From NCBI RefSeq assembly GCF_964340395.1, contig NC_135553.1:27695449-27759448 (forward strand): a stretch of DNA of 64,000 nucleotides, given 5' to 3'. The translations under genes and the position numbers were made by a program. Positions 55,992-64,000 of this stretch are shown piece after piece; position 1 is the stretch's first letter, and each line of letters starts with the position of its first letter. The stretch comes from Glandiceps talaboti (lineage: Eukaryota > Hemichordata > Enteropneusta > Spengelidae). Below the pieces are notes generated by a model, which ran no database searches, was not told the DNA's origin, and saw only the letters and a program-made list of their open reading frames with translations.

Positions 55992-58165
55992 ACTAAACCT
56001 AAGAAGGATGTGTGTGGTCATGACATGCTAAAGTAGGATTGTCATTCTGCCTGTCTTTCTTGTCGGACGTGTTCACTGTCCAAACCTTGTGAGGTTTGTA
56101 CTAGATGGTCTGAGGAAAATTTGCGTAAATTTGGTAAACCGTCAGACAAACAACGGTCATCTAAGCCGAGTGCGAGTTCGACTTCCACCCAGGCTTCTGT
56201 CACTACTCCTGGTAGTATGTGGGCTTCAACTATAACAGTAAGTACTTCTGTCACAGCGGAACCGAAGTCAGGTAAGCAAATTTCTAGTTCTGTTGTTTTA
56301 AACCGTCCTTTTCAGGATGAACAGGGTAGTAGTGCTATTGGTATGTGGTCCTCTCTCGGTGAGGGCTCGACAACTGCAGACACTGTACAGTTATCATTCA
56401 TTAGCATTCCTCAGGTAGTGATCACTTCTCCCTCCCCTCCAGGGGACCGGTTGAGAGTAATTGACGTGTCGTCACTGCCCTATGATTCTAATCCTCATAA
56501 AACTACTAGTATTTCCGAGTGAAACCTTGCTCCAACTTTTACAGTCAGTTGAGAGATCTCCCATTCTGATGTAACTGGGCCTGGTGTAGCTATTACCCAC
56601 ATACCTCCCCCTTATCCAGTCTCAGGCTCGCCTATTAATTGGACTGATAATGGTCTGAGGGCATGCAGACTGGTGTACACACAAATCTGGGTAATTTTCG
56701 ATCAGATCAAATCAAGTAATGTTAGTTCTAGACCAACATTGACTGCTGGGCAGAGAATACAGCACAGTCAGGATGATTCCACTTTGTATAGGGGTGCAAG
56801 GGGGTATGCCCCTCAGACCAGAGCTGAATTTCAGAATCCCCAGTTCATGCAAATGCCTACTGGTGGTGATTTTTTCTGATCCACAGCAATTTTCTGGTGA
56901 CTTTGGTTTGCCTCCTGAGACACCATGGTGTGTTTTTAATCCTCAGGTTGGCTGGCCACAGCAGTATTGGCAGTACCCCTGGCCATCCCTCCCTGCTTAT
57001 TAAAGGGCTGAAGGTTCAAGGCCTACTGCTAGGAGGACACAGTGTGATTTCAAGCCTCCTACCAGGGATTCTCCCTCTCGTTCTTGCAGTCGTTTCAGAA
57101 CGCAGAGGTCAAGAGACTGTTCTCCTTCAAACCGAGGATCTCCGGTCCCTAGTGGGCGAAATTTGTGTTCACGTTCGAAATCTTCTTAATCCTCCAAATC
57201 GAGCGAGAGTAGCTGTTCGAGGTCACGTTCTCTAAACATTTTGATCGGTACTCCAGTGAGAGGTCACCCATTGCAAGCATGTATCCAATCACCAGGAGGT
57301 CTCCCCAGTTCAATCTAGGCGTCAGGCCAGGAGAGACATAGAGGAAATATCAGTAAATAAAAAGCTCCCAGTGATGCCTCCTTTGGGGTATATGAACCAG
57401 ATACGCCCAGTGTAGTGGGTTCTATGCATTCAACTTCCCCTACTTCTGATGAAGACTTCTCCTTCCACAAGTGTATTTAATGGGTTTACAATCAGTACCC
57501 AGACCATTATCCTAAGCCTCTGCCAGCTCCCACTATGGAATCAGAGTTTTGCATGGCATTTGAAGAAATGGAAAAGTCACTTTCTTCCATGCACTCCGGT
57601 CAACTGGACAAAATAATGTCAGAGGTTTTAGGCGAGGGCAATAAAGCTGCTGCATTAAACCCTGGTCATTTCCATGGTTAAAAAGTCGGTCTCGTGCATA
57701 CAAGACTCACACAACCGACTCATGGATTGGTTACCCCAGCCTAGACACTGATGCCGAGGCTGTGGACACCAAAGCCAAAACTTTCAACTCCATGTCTATC
57801 CCCGTTATCAGTTAAAGCAGTTAGGGGAAATGCAAGCAGAAAGTATCCGTGCATGTTCTGTCATGGATTGATTTCTAGCTGTAATAACATCTGAACTACT
57901 GCAAGAAGCCCCGGAGATGCCTAAGGTTCTTAGACTGTTGTGCATTGTAATGAAGGGTCTCTCCCACATCTCCGAATCTTTAGCAAGAGGATGGGCAGCA
58001 CTTATTGGTGGAGAGGGATGCCTTCCTGAAATGAGAGTCTAAACTCATTATCACAGGAACTGAAACAGGAAGCAAGAGGCTCCTCATTTTCCACTTCCTC
58101 ACTGTTTGCTAGTAATTTGACTTCCCTAGCCCAGCGAGCCAGTGAAGTAAGCCAGAAAGACAGAG
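55992..58165 (+). pseudogene. DIRS gag-like ORF1, broken
   Basis: It starts MTKPKKDVCGHDMLK, then a stop, then DCHSACLSCRTCSLSKPCEV + CTRWSEENLRKFGK. This is a Cys/His-rich putative zinc finger at the N-terminus of DIRS-like gag proteins. The frame continues to a stop at 56521 through Ser/Thr-rich sequence. Later pieces in shifted frames include a helical stretch near 57870-58020 (AVITSELLQEAPEMPKVLRL ... HISESLARGWAALI), the kind of segment seen late in DIRS gag. At least several stops and frameshifts are present. Not functional as it stands. Confidence 0.7.
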
Positions 58166-58436
58166 AGAACAGTTAATGTGGGAGTCTCCACGAACAACCT
58201 CCTCCACTCCAGCAAGACTGAAGGCTAACCATACAAGTGGTAATACGGTGCCTGCAGACAGAAGTTTCCAAAACAGGAGTAAACCTGGACAGTCTGACAG
58301 AGGACATCTTCGTGATAAGCTGCGTAGTCAATGGGGTAGAGGCAAGGCTGTCCCTGACAACCCTTGTTTAGTACTCCTGACTATCCACTCGGCAACACGA
58401 TACAGGAACTCCCCCGTATTACTTGTTATTACAGGG

Positions 58437-59435
58437 TGAAGGTTCAAGGCCTACTGCTAGGAGGACACGGCTGCCTCAATCATTGCCAGACCTCAAGACA
58501 GCACTCGCCATACCTATGGAGAAAAATGGAAGAGATTCTCTGATTGGTGTCTTGGAAGGCAGAAGGATCCTCTCGATCCATCTCCTCAGACAGTTGCAGA
58601 TTTTCTCTTATTTCTGTTTGAGGAGAAGAAGTATGCAGTTAAGACTATTATGGTGTATCGCACGGCGATAGCCAAACACGGTCAGAAGCATCGGGGGACC
58701 GGATTTTGGTCAGAATAAGAGTTTACCAAACATGATCAGACATTTCCTTATTCAACACCCTCCTAAGTAAACTCCACTGCCTCAGTGGAGTATATCCTTT
58801 GTTCTTAGAGCACTGAGAGGGCCTCCCTTTGAACCACTTCATTCCATCTCTCTTAAAGCCCTTACCTCTTAAACATTTTTTCTCCTAGCCCTTGCATCAG
58901 GCCGGCGTAGGAGTAAGACCCCCTGCATTGGATTCTTGTTCGGGGTTTATTCAGTAAAGAGGGGATCAGGTGATCTTGCACACTGACCCTAGGTTTCTGG
59001 CCAAGAATCAGGTTCTAGGCTCCTTGGCTCAACCAATAATTCTTAATGCTATTGATTCCTTCATGGGCTCAGACTGCTCAGAGCATCTTCTTTGCCCCTA
59101 GAGAACATTACTTTGGTACCTTAAACATATCAAACCATTTCAAGGTAGTAGGACTAGACTTTTTTGCCTGTTCCTCCTTCATCCTCAGATATTTCTCCAG
59201 CCATTATATCCAGATGGCTGGTAGAAACTGTCAAGTGGGCTTACAAAGTACGTTCCAGCTCAGCTTGTAAGTTAGAGAGAGTCACTGCACATGAAGTCAG
59301 GGCACTCTCAGCATCATGGGCCTTGTTCTCAGGGGTGCCAGTGGCACAGATTCTCCAGGCAAGAACCTGGCACTCCCTAAACTCTTTATTAAGTTTTTGT
59401 ATCAGAGATATGACAGCAAGCTTCAGTCATTAGGT
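58437..59435 (+). pseudogene. DIRS tyrosine recombinase, broken
   Basis: The frame at 58527 reads WKRFSDWCLGRQKDPLDPSP, QTVADFLLFLFEEKKYAVKT, IMVYRTAIAKHGQKHRG: the N-terminal core-binding domain. After stops and frameshifts come PFEPLHSISLKALTS, LALASGRRRSKTP (the family's first conserved Arg region) and, in the frame at 59164, SPAIISRWLVETVKWAY, ERVTAHEVRALSASWALFSG and WHSLNSLLSFCIRD. HEVR matches the conserved H..R of tyrosine recombinases. The usual final FYLRD reads FCIRD, so the expected nucleophile Tyr appears to be Cys. Confidence 0.82.
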
Positions 59436-59504
59436 CCCTTTAGTATTGGGCAATTGGTAGCCGTAAACAAAAGGTTTTTGGCCAGAAATTGAGTTTTTAT
59501 GCAT

Positions 59505-59577
59505 CAGTATTTTGCCAACAGGTAAGTATCATAGTCAAACAGAATTGAAGTTTCTACCGAAACTAATTTCTGTGAGA
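59505..59577. repeat. DIRS internal complementary region
   Basis: ATCAGTATTTTGCCAACAGG + TAAGTATCATAGT is the reverse complement of the left outer end (55540-55573). The adjoining CAGAATTGAAGTTTCTACCG + AAACTAATTTCTGTGAG is the reverse complement of the right outer end (59798-59836). In known DIRS elements this region templates completion of the terminal repeats and circle formation. Confidence 0.87.
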
Positions 59578-59639
59578 CATGATACTTACTTGTTGAGCTC
59601 CTTCCCACCTTCCCCACAGTCTCCTTGTGAAATGTTTGT

Positions 59640-59836
59640 CTTCCTCGGAGTGATAAAAGACACAAGTACACATGCACTAACTGCCACTTAGGTGGGAGAC
59701 TAAGCTATCCAAATATGGAGCCAGGGATGGTGGAGGGGGTGGGGCCAAAAATTTCTGTGGAATTAATGTGGGTTACCCATCAGTATTTTGCCAAGAGGCT
59801 CACAGAAATTAGTTTTGGTAGAAACTTTAATTCTGT
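59640..59836 (-). repeat. DIRS right inverted terminal repeat
   Basis: Inverted counterpart of the left terminal repeat plus the unique right tail (CTCACAGAAATTAGTTTTGG + TAGAAACTTTAATTCTGT). Confidence 0.85.
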
Positions 59837-60094
59837 CATAAATATACACATACAACATTTTCTTTTCATTTCCTGTCATCAGAGAAAAGGTAAATACCAT
59901 GTTAAGTGCCAAGTATGGTCAGTAGCCTAAAATTATTTGTAAGAAACAATTGCAATAGAGTCAGATCCAATCATAGACTAGATTACAAAGTGTATAAGTA
60001 GTTGACAAGACAAATTTAGTTTTGGATGCCATACTTTGTTTGAACTTTAATCTGTTACGTAGAGTTTTAAAGTTTTGTAACTCTGTTCTAATAG
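59837..60094 (+). other. End of intron 15
   Basis: AT-rich intronic remainder ending in CTGTTCTAATAG. Confidence 0.65.
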
Positions 60095-60225
60095 GTTCCC
60101 CGATTAAGAAAATGAAAAAAGGCACATCTAAATCTAAATCTGCTAAATGTGCTACATCTGAAGTGAAAGAAGAAAAACCAAAGAGAACTAAGAAAAAGAA
60201 ACACAAAGAGGAAGCAATAGCCAAG
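60095..60225 (+). CDS. TNRC18/BAHCC1: BAHCC1/TNRC18-family gene, exon 16 (Lys-rich)
   Basis: The exon is 131 nt, acceptor TTCTAATAG, donor GCCAAG|GTGGGT. It enters in phase 1 (G|GT = Gly) and leaves in phase 0. It encodes GSPIKKMKKGTSKSKSAKCA, TSEVKEEKPKRTKKKKHKEE and AIAK. Basic, probably disordered. The open frame visible upstream of 60095 and downstream of 60225 is intronic. Confidence 0.82.
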
Positions 60226-60261
60226 GTGGGTTTGCTGCTTCTCCCCTCCAGTGTTTGCATT

Positions 60262-61235
60262 TTTACCTCCTGTAAGGGTACGGGAGGTATTAAAAGGGGA
60301 ATGTCTGTCTGTCTGTCTGTCTGTCCGTGTCATCATTTTCTAAAATTCGGCTGGCTCAATTGTAATGAAATTTGGAATATATAATCTTTAGGGCAATGGC
60401 TAGCCAGATCTGTTAATGTTTAATTAGGGAAATTTGCATATCAATGAAATCAACTAATTAGGCAATATCTTAAGACTGCATTTTTCAATTTCAATATAAT
60501 TGAGTATATTCGTTAAATATAACAACATACATTTGTCCTATAAAATTTGTTGATGTACCTTACAGTGTTAATGAATAATTTGCATAATTAATTATTTTTG
60601 GTAATTAGGCTATATCTTAAGAATGCATACTTCAAATTAAATATAATGTAGTACATACGTTAACCATAAGAAAACACATATGTCCTATCAAGTTTGTTGA
60701 TGTACATTACAAGTGTTAATGAATAATTTGCATAATTGATGATTTTCGGTAATTAAGTTATATCTTACGATTGCATACTTGAATTTCAATATAATTTACT
60801 TCATACATTTAACATAACAAAGTTTATACGTCCTATAAAGTTTGTTCATGTACCATTACAGTGTTAATAACTAATTTTCGTGATTAAAAAAAATGATTTT
60901 CGGTAATTAGGACATATCATAAGAATGCATACTTGAATTTCAATATAAATTCGTACATACGTTAACCATAACAAAGCGGATATGTCCTATAAAATTTGTT
61001 GATATAGCTTACAGTTTTCATGAAATAAAATTTGTTGCTACAACTTTTACCTTTAATGAGTATTTTGAATAATGAATGATATTCAGTAATTAAGCAGTAT
61101 CATGCACTCTTCAAAGTCCATATAATTTGGCACATACATTAATCTAAGAAAGCATGCTTGTCCAAAAAAGCCTGTTACCATAGTTTTTTTAGTTTAATGA
61201 GTTATTTGCTTAATTAGTGATTCTCTTATGGGGGG
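60262..61235 (+). repeat. Second hairpin + GTCT + tandem-monomer element, intron 16
   Basis: A hairpin (TACCTCC ... GGGAGGTA, 60265-60292) is followed by a (CTGT)n run at 60303-60326. Then come about six diverged monomers of roughly 120-130 bp, each with CATACTTGAATTTCAATATA, ACATACGTTAACCATAACAA, GTCCTATAAAATTTGTTGAT and TTGCATAATTAATGATTTTC-type blocks. The plan is the same as family A with unrelated monomer sequence. Confidence 0.75.
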
Positions 61236-61459
61236 GTGATTCAGTTTAAATCTGGTGTATTCATACATAGATGTAGACAGTATAAAACTATTTTTTTCTT
61301 TTGTTGTTTAGATTTCAGCAACACAAAGGTGGATTAGCGTGGTATTTGATTTACTAGTTTATGTACAAGTTCCACCTTCTTAAGTTTCTTTTCATGGTAC
61401 ATAAAAGTGAAGTTTAGAAAATTTGATATATTCAGGAACATGAACAATATTAATCTAAT
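61236..61459 (+). other. Intron 16 interior
   Basis: AT-rich, no feature recognised. Confidence 0.5.
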
Positions 61460-61674
61460 AGCTATGAAGTTTTTTGAAACCAACAGCTGCATAGAGTGTT
61501 GACTGTCTTTAAAATGTTTTGTTTCATATTGTGAGAGCCCTTGTTAATTAATTCTTGTCCATGTCAGAGAAAAAATAAATTTTGATGGTCAACACCCCTG
61601 GAAAATGACCCAAATCAATACGAATCCCCTGGAAAGCTGTGGATTTTTTGTTTACTCTAAGTGCCTGAACCCTG
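61460..61674. mobile_element. Family C transposon, right-end fragment
   Basis: TGAAACCAACAGCTGC, CTGTCTTTAAAATGTTTTGT, CAACACCCCTGGAAAATGAC and the end CCTGAACCCTG match the right third of the full copies at higher divergence. Confidence 0.8.
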
Positions 61675-61999
61675 CATATAGATTATCAAGAATATATGTT
61701 TATCAATAAACTGCTTTACCTGACTACATTCATAAACCTCAGTATCTCTATGTTCTGATTTGCAGGCCAGATATTCACAAGTGTAAAAATTGAACACAAT
61801 GTAGTCATTCCAGTATTCAATAATTACACATCATAAACAGAAAGACAGCAAGAAAGTGAATTAATGTAAACAGTATGTCAATACTGAGCAAAAATTTAAT
61901 TCAGTGGTTATAAAGTATTGATAAACCTCAATTTGAAAAAGACTAAAATTACGTGACATGTATAGAAAATCATGAATGTCAATCTTTGACCTTTCACAG
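61675..61999 (+). other. End of intron 16
   Basis: AT-rich, ending in TTGACCTTTCACAG. A minus-strand frame spanning 61861-62346 is a shadow of exon 17 and its flanks. Confidence 0.6.
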
Positions 62000-62209
62000 G
62001 CATTAAAAGAGTATGAGAATGAAAGACCGACGTTTCTGGATGATGAGCAGTGGCAGAGAAGACGAAGTGAAAGAATTTTTCTGAGTGATACTAGTCCCGT
62101 TCCTTCTAGGGATGTGAGTCCAATCAACAAGACACCATCTTTGAAAACCATGCATGATGGTACTCCCTGTAGAAACAAAAAGGAGGATGAAATCACTACA
62201 CCACCAAAG
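62000..62209 (+). CDS. TNRC18/BAHCC1: BAHCC1/TNRC18-family gene, exon 17 (SERIFL block)
   Basis: The exon is 210 nt, acceptor CTTTCACAG, donor CCAAAG|GTAATA, phase 0 at both ends (70 codons). It encodes ALKEYENERPTFLDDEQWQR, RRSERIFLSDTSPVPSRDVS and PINKTPSLKTMHDGTPCRNK ... TTPPK. RRRSERIFLSD matches, from memory, the RRRSERIFL.D block found in vertebrate BAHCC1 and TNRC18 between the Lys-rich middle and the C-terminal Tudor/BAH region. This places the window end well before the BAH domain. Confidence 0.93.
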
Positions 62210-62332
62210 GTAATATACCCTCTAAAGACCATAAAGTATTTCATCGGTAGTCTGACTACCCCTCCAAGGAAAGTATGGAATTCCAATGATAGGCTTGCCA
62301 CCCTATAAGCATAATGTTGTGTATCCCAAAAC

Positions 62333-62564
62333 AAATCAAACCACACCTCCAGTGGTAATAGAATATTCTTTTGGTATTAGAATATTCTTCATTCCAAGCC
62401 TATAATCTTGATAAGTAAATCCATACAAAAATCAGATCACGCCAAAGAATAGAGTATTTTGAATACCGTAGTGAAATAAGAGTGAATTGGGATATTAGAT
62501 ATCATCTGATCATGCACCCCTCCTAAGAAAATATGGTATATCCCAATGCTTGTGTGACCCAGTC
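62333..62564 (+). other. Intron 17 before the array
   Basis: It contains GGTAATAGAATATTCTTTTG, GTATTAGAATATTC and AAGGTCATAGACCTG-type near-copies of the 22-bp unit, a possible transition between the exon 17 donor and the array. Confidence 0.6.
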
Positions 62565-63643
62565 CTCTGAAGGTCATAGACCTGTCCTTTTAAGGTAATA
62601 GACCTGTCCTCTAATGGTAACAGACCTGTCCTGTAAAGGTAATAGACCTGTCCTCTAATGGTAATAGACCTGTCCTCTAAAGGTAATAGACCTGTCCTGT
62701 AAAGGTAATAGACCTGTCCTTTTAAGGTAATAGACCTGTCCTCTAATGGTAATAGACCTGTCCTGTAAAGGTAATAGACCTGTCCTCTAATGGTAATAGA
62801 CCTGTCCTCTAAAGGTAATAGACCTGTCCTCTAAAGGTAACAGACCTGTCCTGTAAAGGTAACAGACCTGTCCTCTAAAGGTAATAGACCTGTCCTGTAA
62901 AGGTAATAGACCTGTCCTCTAATGGTAATAGACCTGTCCTCTAATGGTAATAGACCTGTCCTCTAAAGGTAATAGACCTGTCCTCTAAAGGTAATAGACC
63001 TGTCCTCTAAAGGTAATAGACCTGTCCTCTAAAGGTAATAGACCTGTCCTCTAAAGGTAATAGACCTGTCCTCTAAAGGTAACAGACCTGTCCTCTAAAG
63101 GTAATAGACCTGTCCTCTAAAGGTAACAGACCTGTCCTGTAAAGGTAACAGACATGTCCTCTAAAGGTAATAGACCTGTCCTCTAAAGGTAATAGACCTG
63201 TCCTGTAAAGGTAATAGACCTGTCCTCTAAAGGTAATAGACCTGTCCTCTAATGGTAATAGACCTGTCCTGTAATGGTAATAGACCTGTCCTGTAAAGGT
63301 AATAGACCTGTCCTCTAAAGGTAATAGACCTGTCCTCTAAAGGTAATAGACCTGTCCTGTAATGGTAATAGACCTGTCCTGTAAAGGTAATAGACCTGTC
63401 CTCTAAAGGTAATAGACCTGTCCTCTAAAGGTAATAGACCTGTCCTCTAAAGGTAATAGACCTGTCCTGTAATGGTAATAGACCTGTCCTGTAAAGGTAA
63501 TAGACCTGTCCTCTAAAGGTAATAGACCTGTCCTCTAAAGGTAATAGACCTGTCCTCTAAAGGTAATAGACCTGTCCTCTAAAGGTTATAGACCTGTCCT
63601 CTAAAGGTAATAGACCTGTCCTCTAATGGTAATAGACCTGTCA
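62565..63643. repeat. 22-bp minisatellite in intron 17, about 49 copies
   Basis: Unit GGTAATAGACCTGTCCTCTA + AA. Variants are CTCT/CTGT, AAAGG/AATGG and TAATAG/TAACAG. It begins about 355 bases after the exon 17 donor. AAAGGTAATA of the unit equals the last three exon bases plus the first seven intron bases of the exon 17 donor. Confidence 0.97.
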
Positions 63644-63962
63644 GAAATTAAGTCATTACTAATCACAATTAACATTTGTTACCAATGTCAAAGGATTGTC
63701 CATTCCAAGACTTTGGAAGACATAATGTATCCATTTTTAAGGTGAATGTCAGAATTGATAGCATTTGTGAAAAGAATGCATCTAAAATTCCACTAGGAAA
63801 GTGCCAAGCTTTCAGGTCAAGAGACTGTAACAATATATTTTTAACAATATATTCAAATATAAACTTGTCTTCCCTCAGTGGTTTATCACTGTTCAGTTTT
63901 CTTTCCCCAAACTATAAATATGATAACATTTTTTAATAATTTTGCATTTCTTCTTTTCACAG
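63644..63962 (+). other. End of intron 17
   Basis: AT-rich, ending in TTCTTCTTTTCACAG. The 86-codon frame at 63676-63936 is not recognised. Confidence 0.6.
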
Positions 63963-64000
63963 AAAACCAAAAAGCTGTCTACTAGTAGCAGTACCAGCGG
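63963..64000 (+). CDS. TNRC18/BAHCC1: BAHCC1/TNRC18-family gene, exon 18, cut by window end
   Basis: It starts in phase 0 after CTTTTCACAG and encodes KTKKLSTSSSTSG before the window ends. The remaining exons, including those expected for the Tudor-like and BAH domains, lie downstream. Confidence 0.78.

Larger units (their letters stand above)
55536..59836 (+). mobile_element. DIRS-type tyrosine-recombinase retrotransposon, decayed and internally deleted
   Basis: A 4.3-kb element fills intron 15. The left terminal repeat (about 55540-55735) is inverted at the right (about 59640-59800); shared blocks include CAAAATACTGATGG, AACCCACATTAATTCC, GGCTCCATATTTGGATAGCT and AAGTGGCAGTTA. At 59505-59577 an internal complementary region is complementary on its left half to the extreme left end and on its right half to the extreme right end. 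This arrangement is diagnostic of DIRS-1-like elements. CTGT stands at both outer boundaries (55536-55539, 59833-59836). It contains a gag-like frame and a tyrosine recombinase but no reverse transcriptase, so it cannot be autonomous. Confidence 0.88.

Noticed and set aside
55546-55996. 115- and 104-codon frames
   Set aside because: They lie in the DIRS terminal repeat and leader and do not match the gag-like start at 55992.
62565-63643. CRISPR-like appearance of regular repeats
   Set aside because: Eukaryotic intron, no unique spacers; simple tandem minisatellite.

Overview
The window is eukaryotic DNA: AT-rich, CpG-poor, dominated by introns, minisatellites and transposon remnants, with GT-AG splice sites. 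It carries one protein-coding gene, on the + strand. I traced 18 consecutive coding exons (20149 to the window edge) whose splice phases agree at every one of the 17 junctions, giving about 2,390 codons of open frame. The protein is a large, disordered, low-complexity nuclear protein of the BAHCC1/TNRC18 family (the Drosophila relative is winged eye). It has a Gly-Tyr-Pro-Arg ... Tyr-Glu-Thr-Gln-Lys block near the N-terminus, a WLPR ... GHPALHHG block, a LDR.SIWP block followed by a Gln-rich stretch, a LAELQRKYKEKQKELARLQRK coiled coil directly followed by an AT-hook, two more AT-hooks, long Lys-rich tracts and a RRRSERIFLSD block. The start codon (upstream) and the BAH domain (downstream) are not in the window. 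The invertebrate-like repeat content suggests a marine invertebrate bilaterian; I cannot name the species.

Layout. 1-20148: no recognisable exon, only minisatellites (39, 29, 24, 52 and 55 bp units), a 3.24-kb TTAA-flanked transposon, several copies of a dispersed 'family A' repeat and large hairpins. This is either upstream DNA or 5' introns of the same gene. 20149-64000: the gene, with introns of 0.19 to 8.2 kb that hold most of the sequence. The introns contain CAGGG-ended DNA transposons with 6-bp target duplications, a Harbinger-like element with perfect 20-bp ends and TAA duplications, a second TTAA element, a decayed DIRS-type tyrosine-recombinase retrotransposon with its diagnostic internal complementary region, a fragment of non-LTR reverse transcriptase, a 2.7-kb 24-bp minisatellite and a 1.1-kb 22-bp minisatellite.

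The most interesting pattern is that tandem arrays in three introns (after exons 2, 5 and 17) look as if they were seeded from the adjacent exon's own 5' splice site. The one in intron 17 has expanded to about 49 copies, many carrying the same 10-base donor core as the true site. A separate 114-copy array in intron 3 repeats a branch-point-like plus acceptor-like motif. The gene may therefore carry long trains of decoy splice sites. I could not run alignments or searches, so repeat family names are inference from end sequences and target duplications.
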